From assembly GCA_013141415.1 (NCBI GenBank), contig JABFQY010000002.1:186001-250000 (forward strand): a stretch of DNA of 64,000 nt. Direction: 5' to 3'. Numbering within the stretch: the first letter of the stretch is position 1; each line of letters begins with the position of its first letter. The translations under genes and the position numbers were made by a program. Below the pieces are notes generated by a model. That model did not search any database and was not told the origin of the DNA. It saw only the letters and a list, made by a program, of their open reading frames with translations. The DNA is from Kiritimatiellaceae bacterium. Lineage in GTDB: Bacteria; Verrucomicrobiota; Kiritimatiellia; Kiritimatiellales; Tichowtungiaceae. Below are positions 34,276 to 44,483 of this stretch, one piece after another.

Positions 34276-34360
34276 GCAAAAATAATAACAGGACTGGGTC
34301 GTCAGTTGCTGAAAAAAAATCTGGTTTTATTTTTCAGTCGCCCCATCATTCACGGTCTCC

Positions 34361-36247
34361 ATGAGAAACAAGTCATACGATGTGATTGTGGTCGGTGGCG
34401 GGCACGCTGGGTGCGAAGCGGCGCTGGCTTCCGCCCGGCTCGGCGCGACCACACTTTTAATCAGTCTTGAAAAGACGTTTATCGGCCGAATGTCGTGCAA
34501 TCCTTCAATTGGAGGAATTGCCAAGTCGCACATCGTATGTGAGTTAGATGCGTTAGGTGGTGAGCAGGCTCGTAATACGGACTATACGGGAATCCAGTTT
34601 AGAACGCTTAACACCCGTAAAGGCCCGGCCGTTCAGGCCTTCCGCGCCCAGTGTGATAAGAATCTGTACCCTGCCCGCATGCAAGCTGTCCTTACAGCAC
34701 AAAACAATCTGGATATTTTCGAAGGTGTCGTGGCCTCGGTTTGGACTGAATTTGGACAGTTGCGCGGAGTTGTTCTGGAGTCCGGAGAAAAACTCGTCGG
34801 CAGGTCGGTCGTGTTGACCTCTGGGACTTTTATGCGCGGACGGGTCATGATCGGCCAAACCGTCGTTCATGAAGGACGCTGGGGGGAACGCTCCGTCGAT
34901 GATGTCTCTGTTTCGCTGAAAAGCCTCGGCTTTGAGCTTGGCCGGATGAAAACCGGTACGCCACCGCGGATTCACAAAGACAGCATTGATTATTCTAAAA
35001 TGGTTATCCAGCCCGGCGATGAGCCGCCGCCATTTTTTTCGCGTTCCGCGCGCCGCGACCAGCAGATGTTCCACGTAGAACCGGCTGCAGCTGCTTCCGC
35101 CGGGGTTCCACGTGGAACAGCGCTACGTCCGTGGCCGCCCGGAACCGACCAGATTCCGTGCTGGCTGACCCATACCAACGAAAAAACCCACCAGATTATC
35201 GCCGACAATCTTAAAAAAAGCTCTTTATACGGCGGTCTGGTTGAAGGCGTCGGCGTCCGGTACTGTCCGTCCATTGAAGACAAGATCGTAAAATTCCCGC
35301 AGCGAACCTCGCATCACATCTTTATCGAGCCGGAAGGCCGTAACAATGTGCGAATTTATCCGAACGGAACTTCCAACAGCTTGCCGGAAGATATTCAGGT
35401 GGAAATGATCCATTCCATTCACGGTCTTGAGAACGCGGTGTTTATTCGTCCAGCCTACGCTATTGAATACGACTATGCGCCGCCGACCCAGCTCTACCAC
35501 ACCTTAGAAACAAAAAACGTTGAAAACCTCTATTTTGCGGGTCAAATCAATGGGACAACCGGTTATGAAGAGGCTGCCGGACAAGGATTTGTCGCCGGTG
35601 TTAATGCTGCACGTAAAGTTCTTGGACTTCCGGAGTTCGTTCTAGGCCGCGACGAGGCGTATATCGGCGTTTTAATTGACGATCTGGTTCTGAAAGGCAC
35701 CGATGAGCCTTACCGGATGTTTACTTCGCGGGCGGAACACCGATTGACACTCCGGCAGGACAATGCATGGTTTCGACTTCATGCCCGCGCCAAAGAACTG
35801 GGTATTGTTTCGGCGGAAGATTTGGCAGAAACCGTGCAGACGCGGGATCAAATTGACAGGGAGATCGTTCGTCTGAAGAAAAAATTCCACAATGGAGCCT
35901 CACTGGCACAAATTCTGTGCCGACAAGACAACCACTATTCCGATCTGCCGGGAGAAAAACCGGAACTGCCGCCAGAGGCAGTGGAGCAGGTCGAGATTGC
36001 CATAAAATATGAAGGCTATATTAAACGCGAGCAGGGGCGCATTGCTGATTTCCAGACGCTGGAGAAACAGAGGATTCCGGTAGACTATAACTACGATGCC
36101 ATCTCTGCGCTGCGTTTCGAATCGCGTGAAAAGCTGAAAAAAATCAGGCCGGAAAATCTCGGACAGGCCTCGCGCATTTCCGGCGTCAATCCCGCCGACA
36201 TCTCTATCCTGTCGGTATGGATGAAGACGGCCAAAAACCGGAGCTAA
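34361..36247 (+). CDS. mnmG: tRNA U34 carboxymethylaminomethyl-modifying enzyme MnmG (GidA)
   Basis: 628 residues. With MnmE it installs the cmnm5 group at U34 of tRNAs. FAD motif '[21 protein letters not shown]', '[24 protein letters not shown]', '[18 protein letters not shown]', '[12 protein letters not shown]', '[11 protein letters not shown]', '[12 protein letters not shown]' and '[17 protein letters not shown]', and the C-terminal '[35 protein letters not shown]' (split). Between about residues 227 and 266 the loop is longer than usual, and it is exactly there that two parS-like sites are encoded. In many bacteria gidA lies near parAB and oriC; no par gene is visible here. Confidence 0.97.
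   Translation: MRNKSYDVIVVGGGHAGCEAALASARLGATTLLISLEKTFIGRMSCNPSIGGIAKSHIVCELDALGGEQARNTDYTGIQFRTLNTRKGPAVQAFRAQCDKNLYPARMQAVLTAQNNLDIFEGVVASVWTEFGQLRGVVLESGEKLVGRSVVLTSGTFMRGRVMIGQTVVHEGRWGERSVDDVSVSLKSLGFELGRMKTGTPPRIHKDSIDYSKMVIQPGDEPPPFFSRSARRDQQMFHVEPAAAASAGVPRGTALRPWPPGTDQIPCWLTHTNEKTHQIIADNLKKSSLYGGLVEGVGVRYCPSIEDKIVKFPQRTSHHIFIEPEGRNNVRIYPNGTSNSLPEDIQVEMIHSIHGLENAVFIRPAYAIEYDYAPPTQLYHTLETKNVENLYFAGQINGTTGYEEAAGQGFVAGVNAARKVLGLPEFVLGRDEAYIGVLIDDLVLKGTDEPYRMFTSRAEHRLTLRQDNAWFRLHARAKELGIVSAEDLAETVQTRDQIDREIVRLKKKFHNGASLAQILCRQDNHYSDLPGEKPELPPEAVEQVEIAIKYEGYIKREQGRIADFQTLEKQRIPVDYNYDAISALRFESREKLKKIRPENLGQASRISGVNPADISILSVWMKTAKNRS
35067..35082. promoter_or_regulatory. parS-like site, imperfect (inside mnmG)
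   Basis: TGTTCCACGTAGAACC differs at one core position from the palindrome TGTTCCACGTGGAACA. It encodes part of 'MFHVEP' in MnmG. Only 21 bases separate it from the second site. Confidence 0.65.
35104..35119. promoter_or_regulatory. parS centromere-like site (inside mnmG)
   Basis: GGTTCCACGTGGAACA; the core GTTCCACGTGGAAC is a perfect 14-bp palindrome and matches the chromosomal parS sequences bound by ParB, which in Pseudomonas are TGTTCCACGTGGAACC. ParB spreads from such sites to organise and segregate the origin region. Confidence 0.75.
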
Positions 36248-36257
36248 GCAATTCCCG

Positions 36258-37640
36258 CTACGCTTGGCGTTTCTTCTTTTTCTCTTCCAGGTCAGGGCGA
36301 GGGCGTGGAACAAATTTCAAATCAAGCGGCGCGCCTTCAAGGCCAAACGCCTTGCGGATCTCATGATCGAGGTACCGCTTATACCCTGACGTTGCTCGTA
36401 AAGTATTATTAACAAACATTTTAACACGAACAGGTTTTACGCCAGCCTGCGTGGCGTAATAGATCTTCAGCGGGCGACCATTGACGCTTGGGGGCGGATT
36501 TTTCTGTACGGCATCCTGGAGAATCCGGTTCAGCACGCCGGTGGAAAGTTTGAGCTGAACCTGATCAGAAATGTAGTCGATCAGTTCCACGCTCTTCCGA
36601 ATATTATAGCCGGATTTTGCCGAAAGAAAGAGCAGGGGGGCAAAGTCGAGAAACTGCATTTCTTTGCGTAACGCCGGCTCATACTTGGTTTGTGTAACCT
36701 CTTCTTCTTCAGCGATATCCCACTTGTTAACCGCCAGAATACAGCCTTTTTGCGCCTCGATGATTTTAGCGGCCAGTTTTTTGTCCTGAAGCTTTGGCCC
36801 CTCGGTGGCGTCCATCAGAAGAATAACGACATCGGCGCTTTCGACGCTCTCCTCGGCGCGCAGGTTACTGTAGTGCTCCACTGCTCCAGAGATACGGGTG
36901 TGCCGATTGACGCCGGCGGTATCGATCAGGATATAGTGCCGTGCGTGCGGACCGTTGCCGATGGCGAACGGGATCTCGATGCTGTCGCGTGTCGTGCCCG
37001 GAATATCGGAAACGATCACGCGCTCGCTGTTCAGCAACCTGTTGATATACGATGATTTACCGGAATTTGGACGTCCGACGACTGCCACGCGAAGTGGCGT
37101 GCGCTTTTCCCTCGGAAGCGCGGCAGGAAGCTTGGCCATTGCTGCCTGCAGGACAGAATCAATGCCGCGGTTATGAAGTGCGGAAACCGGAAACACCGGG
37201 AAGCCGAGCTTTTCAAATTCGGCCGCCTGTTCGTCGCGGGCGGAGGTATCTGCCTTATTCGCGAGAATAAACACCGGCCGGTTGGCGCGGTGGAGCAGCC
37301 GGGCAACCTCTTCGTCCATAGGAACAATGCCGGACGTGATATCGACCACGAAAAGAATGGCCGCGGCGTCTTCGATGGCGACGGCGACCTGTTTATTCGT
37401 GCTATCCACGATAATGTCGTGCGCCGAGCCGGAGTCCATCGTTCCGAGTCCGCCGGTGTCGATCAGATCAAAATACTGCTCGTTCCATTCGGCTTCGCAA
37501 ACCACGCGGTCGCGAGTCACGCCGCGCTCCTCGTGCACAATCGAGACGCGACGGCCTACAATTCGGTTAAACAGCGCCGATTTTCCGATATTCGGACGAC
37601 CAACGATCGCAACAGTTCTTTTCGGTTCAGGAGCACTCAT
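36258..37640 (-). CDS. der: ribosome biogenesis GTPase Der (EngA)
   Basis: 460 residues with two tandem G domains. First: '[20 protein letters not shown]', 'DTGGL', 'NKADT'. Second: '[19 protein letters not shown]', 'DTAGV', 'NKWDI'. Then the KH-like C-terminal domain ('[21 protein letters not shown]', '[16 protein letters not shown]', '[11 protein letters not shown]'). Acts in 50S assembly. Convergent with mnmG. Confidence 0.98.
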   Translation of the reverse strand: MSAPEPKRTVAIVGRPNIGKSALFNRIVGRRVSIVHEERGVTRDRVVCEAEWNEQYFDLIDTGGLGTMDSGSAHDIIVDSTNKQVAVAIEDAAAILFVVDITSGIVPMDEEVARLLHRANRPVFILANKADTSARDEQAAEFEKLGFPVFPVSALHNRGIDSVLQAAMAKLPAALPREKRTPLRVAVVGRPNSGKSSYINRLLNSERVIVSDIPGTTRDSIEIPFAIGNGPHARHYILIDTAGVNRHTRISGAVEHYSNLRAEESVESADVVILLMDATEGPKLQDKKLAAKIIEAQKGCILAVNKWDIAEEEEVTQTKYEPALRKEMQFLDFAPLLFLSAKSGYNIRKSVELIDYISDQVQLKLSTGVLNRILQDAVQKNPPPSVNGRPLKIYYATQAGVKPVRVKMFVNNTLRATSGYKRYLDHEIRKAFGLEGAPLDLKFVPRPRPDLEEKKKKRQA

Positions 37641-37747
37641 GTCAAAAATCCTTTAATAAGGCGCACATTGAACGGGTTGCGGCTTGTAAAAGCAACCCTC
37701 TTCGTATAAATCGGTATCGAGACCTGACCAAAAACAAGGAGAAATCT

Positions 37748-38245
37748 ATGGCTACCATCACCTTCAAAGGAACCCCGATTCACACCATCGGCGAACTGCC
37801 CGCCAAAGGAAGCGCCGCGCCGGACTTCGCGCTGGTTAAGCAGGACCTTTCGGAAACCGTGCTGGCGGATTATAAAGGCAAGCGGCTGGTGCTGAATATT
37901 TTCCCGAGCATTGATACCGGCGTTTGCGCCATGTCGGTGCGCAAGTTCAACGAAAAGGCCGCCGCGCTGAAAAACACCGTCGTACTTTGCGTTTCGATGG
38001 ATCTGCCATTCGCGCAGAGCCGCTTCTGCGGGGCCGAAGGAATAAAAAACGTCGTGACCGCGTCGGCGTTCCGCTCCGTTTTCGGTGACCACTACGGCGT
38101 CACCATCGCCGACGGCCCGCTGGCCGGACTGCTTTCACGCGCCGTAGTCGTCGTCAGCGAAACCGGCAAAGTGCTCTACACCGAACAGGTTCCGGAAATT
38201 GCGCAGGAGCCAAACTACGACGCCGTGCTCGCCGCCCTCAAATAA
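37748..38245 (+). CDS. tpx: thiol peroxidase
   Basis: 165 residues. Atypical 2-Cys peroxiredoxin reducing peroxides with thioredoxin. Peroxidatic Cys in '[14 protein letters not shown]' and resolving Cys in '[12 protein letters not shown]'; '[13 protein letters not shown]' is the usual family start. AAGGAG before the ATG. Confidence 0.96.
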   Translation: MATITFKGTPIHTIGELPAKGSAAPDFALVKQDLSETVLADYKGKRLVLNIFPSIDTGVCAMSVRKFNEKAAALKNTVVLCVSMDLPFAQSRFCGAEGIKNVVTASAFRSVFGDHYGVTIADGPLAGLLSRAVVVVSETGKVLYTEQVPEIAQEPNYDAVLAALK

Positions 38246-38255
38246 AAAGGCGGAA

Positions 38256-38588
38256 GTGAAAAAATCAGCCCGTTTGATCTGCACGCTCCTTTGGTTCTGC
38301 GCGCCGTTATTTGCGCACGCCGAAAGTCTTGTCGTCGGCAAAGACGAGCAGGGCGTGCAGATACGCATTCTGGCGGTGGATGGCAAGGCCGCCAAAGGAG
38401 CGCCGGTCCGGCTGACGCCGGGCAAGCACCAGCTGGCTGTCTCCTGCATCAAAACGGAATCCTACGGGGCGCTGAGCGTGGACACCACGCTCGTGCTGAC
38501 CGTCAAACCGAACTGCGACTACGAACTGCTGGGCTTTTTCGAAGGAAAGAACGCAAAAGTGGCTGTTAAAGAAAAAGTTGTGCGATAA
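38256..38588 (+). CDS. small secreted protein, unknown
   Basis: 110 residues from a GTG at 38256 with AAGG about nine bases upstream. A signal peptide ('SARLICTLLWFCAPLFAHA') precedes a short beta-rich domain ('VRLTPGKHQLAVSCIKTES', 'DYELLGFFEGKN') that resembles PEGA-like or other small envelope beta domains. It starts 10 bases after the tpx stop, so may be cotranscribed. Family not recognised with certainty. Confidence 0.65.
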   Translation: MKKSARLICTLLWFCAPLFAHAESLVVGKDEQGVQIRILAVDGKAAKGAPVRLTPGKHQLAVSCIKTESYGALSVDTTLVLTVKPNCDYELLGFFEGKNAKVAVKEKVVR

Positions 38589-38660
38589 CACAAAATTAGA
38601 AAAGTCAGGCAGCTGGACTCCAAACGCTCAAAAATTGGAATCGAGTTAATACGGTTAAAA

Positions 38661-38951
38661 ATGGTTAAGAAAAATCTAGAATTGATTTCACGCAATGGAG
38701 CCAGAACGCCGTTTTCTATTGAGATCGGAATTCCGGTCAAGGATGACGGATGTTGGTGTTGTCCTGTCAATATTCCGGGACTCCATGATCTGACCATCAG
38801 AGGAGTTTGTGGGGAAGATGCCGTTCAAAGCCTTTGCCTAGCCATTGGGTTGGTAAAGAAATTATTGACCACTTCAATAGAAACCGGGGCTCGTATTGTT
38901 GAGGTCGGTTCGGATATCGACTGGCCAATGGACGTTATAATGAAAACTTGA
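38661..38951 (+). CDS. DUF6968-like small protein
   Basis: 96 residues. 'FSIEIGIPVKDDGCWCCPVNIPGL' and 'GVCGEDAVQSLCLAIGLVKKLL' resemble the DUF6968 family (dw-C-y-I-Gl and DsvQAL-LAl), cytoplasmic proteins of unknown function often found in accessory regions. Base composition is poorer in GC than the neighbours. It lies next to the duplicated radical SAM fragment and the DUF4143 ATPase, suggesting a small accessory insertion region. Confidence 0.55.
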   Translation: MVKKNLELISRNGARTPFSIEIGIPVKDDGCWCCPVNIPGLHDLTIRGVCGEDAVQSLCLAIGLVKKLLTTSIETGARIVEVGSDIDWPMDVIMKT

Positions 38952-38971
38952 CCTAGGTTCGGCGGGTTGGA

Positions 38972-39097
38972 CTATCCATCGAACGGCGCGGATTTGTCGA
39001 AGTCTGGCAGGTAGGTTTTCTGGCTCTCAAGAGTTTGGATAAAGGCGTTTTCGAGGCCGAGCTCGAGCGCGTAGTCAGTGATTTCGTCGTATTCCTC
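38972..39097 (-). pseudogene. 3'-end fragment duplicated from the 40328 radical SAM gene
   Basis: 118 bases at 38980-39097 align without gaps to 40333-40450, the last 38 codons of the radical SAM gene at 40328-41248. I count about 13 mismatches. Most are synonymous; the fragment still reads 'EEYDEITDYALELGLENAFI' followed by a C-terminus that differs by Lys/Glu, Ser/Pro and Asp/Glu, and ends in its own stop at 38972. It therefore diverged as coding sequence before landing here and is not a fresh local duplication. The rest of the gene is missing; the ATPase gene begins 6 bases away. Confidence 0.8.
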
Positions 39098-39103
39098 TCC
39101 GCG

Positions 39104-40258
39104 TTATGCCAATCGAGCAGCCAGCAAGGTCGGCGAAATTACGGTGGCGCGTTCGTTGAGCGGATATTCCTGTTCGTCGTCAAGCGGTGCAACGATGTAT
39201 CCCTGTTCCAGCCCCAGATCGTCCAGAGATCTGTAAAATCCCGCGGATGGTTGCGGTGACGCGGATGCTTTGCATTCTACAGCCATTAGCCGATCTCCCC
39301 GCTGGAGAACGAGATCAAGTTCATCGCCCTTGGCTGTTCGATAATAATAAAAATTCCATTGTCCATCTGCCGCGCCCGCGAGTTGCGCGGCGACATAACT
39401 TTCCCAGGAACATCCGTAAACCGGATGTCCGAACAAGCTGTTTCGGTCTTGGATGTTCAGCAGGGCGTGTAGAAGTCCGGTGTCGCGGAAAAGAAGTTTG
39501 GGGCTTTTGACCAAACGTTTTTTTACATTCACAAACCACGGATGAAGCTGCCGGAGCATGTACGTATGTTCCAGAAAATCGATGTAGCGCCGGATGGTCG
39601 GGGCCGAGACCCCAATGGATTCGGCCAGTTTTGCGGCGTTTAACGTCTGTCCATTTGCATGGGCCAGCATCGTCCAAAGCCTGCGCATAGTTGTCTCTGA
39701 CAGAGACGTTTCATACAAACGCAAATCCCGCTCCAAATAGGTTCGGATAAAATTCTGCCTCCAAATCAAGCTGGCCTCATCACTGGTCGCCAGAAAACTA
39801 TCAGGAAATCCACCGCGCAGCCAGTGACGGGATAAATCGCCGGACTTCAGCTCTGAAATCAGGAATGGCGTTAGATCCAGATAGGCGATGCGTCCGGCCA
39901 TGGACTCAGACGACTGTCTCAGTAACTCAGGCGAGGCGGAACCAAGAATCAGAAATCGGCCGGGCGTGCGCTTTTCGTCGCACAAACCGCGCAATATAGG
40001 GAACAGTTCGGGAGCGCGCTGGACTTCATCCAAACAAACCAACCGGTCTTTATTGGCGCGCAAAAAAGATTCAGCATCGTTCAACTTATTGAGATGCGAC
40101 GGGATTTCCAGATCGAGATATACGGCGTCCAAATTCTCAATGACATGACGGGCCAGTGTGGATTTTCCGCACTGCCGCGGACCGAGCACCGCCACGGCCG
40201 GAAACTGTTTAAGCCGATTTTTCAACGCATCCTGTAAAGTGCGGTTGAGGTATTTCAT
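39104..40258 (-). CDS. AAA ATPase with DUF4143 domain
   Basis: 384 residues. Walker A 'VLGPRQCGKSTLARHVI', Walker B-like 'LVCLDEVQRAPELF', 'RFLILGSASPELLRQ', then a helix-turn-helix-like 'NAAKLAESIGVSAPTIRRYIDFLEHTYM' and the C-terminal PD-(D/E)xK-like DUF4143 domain with 'GDELDLVLQ' and 'MAVECKAS'. The family is widespread in mobile or accessory gene sets; function unclear, possibly DNA or stress related. Flanked by a direct repeat made of the neighbouring gene's 3' end (38980-39097 and 40333-40450). Confidence 0.93.
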   Translation of the reverse strand: MKYLNRTLQDALKNRLKQFPAVAVLGPRQCGKSTLARHVIENLDAVYLDLEIPSHLNKLNDAESFLRANKDRLVCLDEVQRAPELFPILRGLCDEKRTPGRFLILGSASPELLRQSSESMAGRIAYLDLTPFLISELKSGDLSRHWLRGGFPDSFLATSDEASLIWRQNFIRTYLERDLRLYETSLSETTMRRLWTMLAHANGQTLNAAKLAESIGVSAPTIRRYIDFLEHTYMLRQLHPWFVNVKKRLVKSPKLLFRDTGLLHALLNIQDRNSLFGHPVYGCSWESYVAAQLAGAADGQWNFYYYRTAKGDELDLVLQRGDRLMAVECKASASPQPSAGFYRSLDDLGLEQGYIVAPLDDEQEYPLNERATVISPTLLAARLA

Positions 40259-40327
40259 GTCCGGAGGCTATCCTTAATTGTCGGGCAGTGCAAATCGAAA
40301 GTTTGATTTTTGATTTGCACCTTTTGT

Positions 40328-41248
40328 TTACTCAAACGGTGCGGGTTTGTCGAAGTCGGGCAGGTAGGTTTCCTGACTTTCCAAGGTTTGGATAAAGGCG
40401 TTTTCGAGGCCGAGTTCGAGCGCGTAGTCGGTGATTTCGTCGTATTCCTCCGCGGTCAGCGGACGGTTCAGTTCCGGAATTCCGCAGGCTTTATACTGCG
40501 GTGAATACTGCGACATGATGCTGACGGATATTTCCTGCGACAGCTCCGCCAGAAACTTTAAGCAGGCTTTGCTGTTTTCAAGCTGGCCCGGCAGAACGAG
40601 GTGGCGGACGAGCAGTCCGCGTTTGGCGACGCCGTCGTCGTCCAGTTCCAGCAGTCCGACCTGATCGAACATTTCGCGCAAAACGTCGGGAATGACGTCG
40701 GCATAATCGGTGGCCGCCGAAAACTTCCGTCCGAGCGCGTTATCCATGTATTTAATATCCGGCAGATAAATATCGACCAGTCCGCGAATCTGCCGGAGTG
40801 CTTCGACGGAGTCGTAGCCGTTGGAGTTGTAAACGACCGGAACGGTAAGTCCTTTTTGCTGAGCCGCTTGAATGGCGTCGGCCATTTGATAAATCATGTG
40901 CGACGGCGAAACGAAGTTAATGTTGTGTGCGCCATCAGATTGAAGCCGGAGCATTTCGTCCGCCAGTTCCGCGCCGGAGAGCTTCCGAACTTTGGAACCT
41001 TCAAACTCCTGACTGAGCTGCCAGTTCTGGCAGAAGACGCAGCGCAGGTTGCATCCGGCAAAGAAAATCGTTCCGGAGCCGCGCGTTCCGGAAATCGGCG
41101 GCTCTTCGCCGAAGTGCAGTCCGGCGTGCGACAGCAGAATGTCGCCGCCGACTTTGCAAAAGCCGGTCTGGCCTGCCCGACGGTTGACGCCGCAGCGGCG
41201 CGGACAGCATTCGCAGCGGTTCAACTGTTCTGAAAAGGTCTGTTTCAC
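40328..41248 (-). CDS. radical SAM protein, PflA-like (COG1313 group)
   Basis: 306 residues from a GTG at 41248; a TTG at 41284 gives a longer N-terminus and is less likely. The N-terminal Cys pairs 'CECCPRRCGVNR' and 'GFCKVG' bind an auxiliary site; the radical SAM motif is 'GCNLRCVFCQNW'. 'NINFVSPSHMIYQM', 'VVYNSNGYDS' and 'DIYLPDIKYMD' follow, as in AmmeMemoRadiSam/PflA-related enzymes; the partner proteins are not nearby. Its 3' end is duplicated beyond the DUF4143 gene. Confidence 0.9.
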   Translation of the reverse strand: MKQTFSEQLNRCECCPRRCGVNRRAGQTGFCKVGGDILLSHAGLHFGEEPPISGTRGSGTIFFAGCNLRCVFCQNWQLSQEFEGSKVRKLSGAELADEMLRLQSDGAHNINFVSPSHMIYQMADAIQAAQQKGLTVPVVYNSNGYDSVEALRQIRGLVDIYLPDIKYMDNALGRKFSAATDYADVIPDVLREMFDQVGLLELDDDGVAKRGLLVRHLVLPGQLENSKACLKFLAELSQEISVSIMSQYSPQYKACGIPELNRPLTAEEYDEITDYALELGLENAFIQTLESQETYLPDFDKPAPFE

Positions 41249-41339
41249 GGTGGCGGTTATAAGGAAGAACCCGGCCGGGCGCAACCGGCGGCTACTTTTT
41301 TCGTGTCATACCGGCACCAAGTGCGTATTGTCCCCGCCG

Positions 41340-42068
41340 ATGATTACAATTATTCCAGCGATAGATTTGAAGGGCGGCAAGTGCGTACGGCTGCGGCAGG
41401 GCTTGGCGAACGAGGAGACGGTTTACTCCGATTCTCCGGTCGAAATGGCTAAACACTGGGTGAGAGCGGGCGGAGAATTTCTGCATGTGGTGGATCTCGA
41501 CGGCGCGTTCGAAGGTCGACCGGTTCATACCGAAGTTCTGCGCGAAATCTGCGCCGCGATTAAGATTCCGGTCGAAATCGGCGGCGGAATCCGCACGGAT
41601 GAAGACATTGAGAAGCTGCTGGCGACCGGCGTGTGCCGTGTCATTCTCGGAACCCGCGCCTGCGAACACCCCGAAGAGCTGGCCCGGCTGGTTCAAAAGT
41701 TTGGCGGCCAGCGGATCGCGGTCGGCATTGATGCGCGCGGCGGCAAGGTTCAGACAAAAGGCTGGGTCGAGACGACCGATATTGAAGCGGTCGATCTGGC
41801 AAAACAGGTGGATGCGGCGGGGGTCGGCACCATTATTTATACGGATACGGCCCGCGACGGAATGCTCGACGGCGTAAACGCTTTTGAAATGGGTAAAATC
41901 TGCTCGGCAGTTTCATGCAATGTGGTCGCATCCGGCGGAGTTTCCGGCATCGAGGATGTTCAGCGGCTGGCGGCGCTCAGCTGCGATAATCTGACCGGCG
42001 CAATCGTCGGCAAAGCGCTTTACGAAAAAACGGTCACCGTCCGGCGGCTCAAAAAAGCGGCGCAGTAA
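41340..42068 (+). CDS. hisA: phosphoribosylformimino-5-aminoimidazole carboxamide ribotide isomerase
   Basis: 242 residues. Histidine synthesis step 4, TIM barrel. 'IIPAIDLKGGKCVRLRQG' with the catalytic Asp, 'LHVVDLDGAFEG', 'PVEIGGGIRT', 'VILGTRA', 'VGIDARGGKVQTKGW', 'TDTARDGMLDGVN' with the second Asp, and 'VVASGGVSGIEDV'. No other his genes nearby. Confidence 0.96.
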   Translation: MITIIPAIDLKGGKCVRLRQGLANEETVYSDSPVEMAKHWVRAGGEFLHVVDLDGAFEGRPVHTEVLREICAAIKIPVEIGGGIRTDEDIEKLLATGVCRVILGTRACEHPEELARLVQKFGGQRIAVGIDARGGKVQTKGWVETTDIEAVDLAKQVDAAGVGTIIYTDTARDGMLDGVNAFEMGKICSAVSCNVVASGGVSGIEDVQRLAALSCDNLTGAIVGKALYEKTVTVRRLKKAAQ

Positions 42069-42200
42069 TTCTGCCGCGTGGTTTCCAAAGCCCTGACAAC
42101 CAAATTTTAACGGTTTTGCGCTTGAAGGCACGGAACCGAAACGCCATATTTCGCGGCTCTTTTATAAGGAATAGAACCGAACCCAAACGAGGACAGAACC

Positions 42201-44300
42201 ATGGCCAGAACAGTACCAATGTCAAAAGTCCGTAATATCGGAATTATGGCGCACATCGACGCCGGCAAAACCACCTTCAGCGAACGCATTCTTTTTTACT
42301 CCGGCAAGTCGCACAAAATCGGCGAAGTGCACGACGGCGCGGCCGTGATGGACTGGATGGTTCAGGAACAGGAACGCGGCATCACCATTACCTCCGCCGC
42401 GACCAGCACCATGTGGGGCGACCACATGATTTCGCTGATCGACACCCCCGGGCACGTGGACTTCACCATGGAAGTGGAGCGCTCCCTGCGCGTGCTCGAC
42501 GGCGCCATCGCGCTGTTCTGCGCCGTCGGCGGCGTTCAGCCGCAGTCCGAAACGGTTTGGCACCAGTCTGAAAAATACAGCGTTCCGAAAATCGCGTTCG
42601 TCAACAAGATGGACCGCGTCGGCGCCGATTTCTTCGGCGTAGTTGAAGGCATTCAGAAAGAACTGGGCGGCAATGCCGTACCGGTGACGATTCCGATCGG
42701 CGCAGCCGACGAGTTCATCGGCATCATTGATCTGGTCAAGATGGTCGCGGTTTATTACGCCGAAGAAAACAAAGGCACCGAGTTCCGCGAAGAAGAAATT
42801 CCGGCAGCTCTGATGGATCAGGCCAAAGAATGGCGCAATAATCTGGTTGAAAAATGCGCGGAACAGGACGAATCGTTGCTGGAAAAATATTTCAGCGGCG
42901 AAGCACTGACCGAAGATGAAATCTGGGGCATCCTGCGGAAAGCCACCATCGCCCGCACCGTCGTTCCGGTTTATTGCGGATCGGCGTTCAAAAACAAAGG
43001 GGTTCAGCGCGTACTCGACGGTGTGGTTCACATTCTTCCAGCACCGAACGAAATCCCGCCGATTATCTGCGAAAAGGGCGGCGAAGGAATTTCCCGCCAG
43101 CCGAAAGACGACGATCATCTTTCCGCACTGGCGTTCAAGATTATGTCCGACAAGCACATGGGCAAGCTGACCTACGTCCGCGTTTACTCCGGCACGCTGA
43201 CATCCGGCACCAACATTTACAACAGCTCGCGCGACAAGATGCAGCGCGTCGGCCGCGTTCTGCGTATGCACGCCAACAAGCAGGAAGGCATTGATGCCGC
43301 CTACGCTGGCGACATCGTGGCCGTGGTCGGCTTGACCGAAACCAAAACCGGCGACACGCTCTGCGCCAAAGACCATCCGATCTATCTCGAAGCCATGGAA
43401 TTCCCGGCACCGGTTATCTCCATCAGCGTGGCTCCCGAATCCAAAATGGATAACGAAAAACTCGGCGAAGCTCTGCACCGTCTGGCCGACGAAGATCCGA
43501 CATTCACCGTCGCCTTCGACCAGGAAACCAGCGAAACGATTATTTCCGGCATGGGCGAGTTGCATCTTGAAATTATCGTCGACCGTCTGAAACGCGAATT
43601 CGGCGTACAGGCCAAGTCCGGACGTCCGGAAGTGGCCTACCGCGAAACCGCCACGACGGCTGCGAAAGGCCCTTACAAACACGCCAAGCAGTCCGGCGGA
43701 CGCGGGCAGTACGCGCACGTTGTGCTCGAACTCGAACCGCGCGGTCCCGGCGAAGGTTTCGAATTCAACAACGAAGTGGTCGGCGGACGCATTCCGCAGG
43801 AATACATTCCGTCGGTTGAGAAAGGCATCATTCAGGCGCTCCAGAGCGGCCCGTACGCCGGTTATCCGGTGGTCGATATGAAAGTTAACCTCGTGGACGG
43901 TTCATACCACGACGTTGACTCCAGCGACTTCGCCTTCCAGATCGCAGGACGCCAAGGCTTCAAGCAGCTCTTCCTTAAAGGAAATCCGCAACTGCTCGAG
44001 CCGATCATGTCGATTGAAATTACCACGCCCGAAGAATACATGGGCCCGGCCTCCGGCAGCATCTGCCAGCGGCGCGGACGTATCGAATCCATGGACAGCC
44101 GCGGCGGCATGAAACTCATTCGCGGTTATGTGCCGCTGAGCGAAATGTTCGGCTTCTCGAACACCATCCGTTCGTTCTCACAGGGCCGCGCCTCGTTCAC
44201 CATGCACTTCGAACACTACGAAGCCGTGCCGTTCTCGATCGCTGAAGAAGTGATCAAGAAACGTCGCGCTGAAGGTAAAGTTCGCGGCGGCGAAGAATAA
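42201..44300 (+). CDS. fusA: translation elongation factor G
   Basis: 699 residues, full length. GTPase motifs '[14 protein letters not shown]', '[11 protein letters not shown]', '[12 protein letters not shown]', 'NKMDR'. Domains II to V follow with '[20 protein letters not shown]', '[12 protein letters not shown]', and the C-terminal '[21 protein letters not shown]'. GAGGA precedes the ATG. Stands alone with its own terminator; not in a str operon here. Confidence 0.97.
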   Translation: MARTVPMSKVRNIGIMAHIDAGKTTFSERILFYSGKSHKIGEVHDGAAVMDWMVQEQERGITITSAATSTMWGDHMISLIDTPGHVDFTMEVERSLRVLDGAIALFCAVGGVQPQSETVWHQSEKYSVPKIAFVNKMDRVGADFFGVVEGIQKELGGNAVPVTIPIGAADEFIGIIDLVKMVAVYYAEENKGTEFREEEIPAALMDQAKEWRNNLVEKCAEQDESLLEKYFSGEALTEDEIWGILRKATIARTVVPVYCGSAFKNKGVQRVLDGVVHILPAPNEIPPIICEKGGEGISRQPKDDDHLSALAFKIMSDKHMGKLTYVRVYSGTLTSGTNIYNSSRDKMQRVGRVLRMHANKQEGIDAAYAGDIVAVVGLTETKTGDTLCAKDHPIYLEAMEFPAPVISISVAPESKMDNEKLGEALHRLADEDPTFTVAFDQETSETIISGMGELHLEIIVDRLKREFGVQAKSGRPEVAYRETATTAAKGPYKHAKQSGGRGQYAHVVLELEPRGPGEGFEFNNEVVGGRIPQEYIPSVEKGIIQALQSGPYAGYPVVDMKVNLVDGSYHDVDSSDFAFQIAGRQGFKQLFLKGNPQLLEPIMSIEITTPEEYMGPASGSICQRRGRIESMDSRGGMKLIRGYVPLSEMFGFSNTIRSFSQGRASFTMHFEHYEAVPFSIAEEVIKKRRAEGKVRGGEE

Positions 44301-44324
44301 ACTTCTTCACCCTGCGCAAACAAC

Positions 44325-44354
44325 AAGCCGCTCCGGTATCGGGGCGGCTTTTTT
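44325..44354 (+). terminator. rho-independent terminator of fusA
   Basis: AAGCCGCTCC pairs with GGGGCGGCTT around GGTATC and is followed by TTTTTTC. Confidence 0.92.
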
Positions 44355-44483
44355 CTTTATATTCACTGATACCAAGACCGCATGGTACCCGGTTTATAGA
44401 CAAGGCAACCGAGACGGTTGCGATACGTACCGCCGCCGTCCCGGCGGCCTTGACATAAATACCGAACCTCATACGCATTTGGG

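Noticed and set aside
42222-43718. A 498-residue minus-strand frame opposite fusA
   Set aside because: Translation is the mirror of fusA codons and has no domain; fusA is complete on the other strand.
44355-44483. Possible continuation of the RHS gene upstream of 44484
   Set aside because: Translating the stretch in all frames gives no RHS repeats or motif, so the RHS gene is truncated here.
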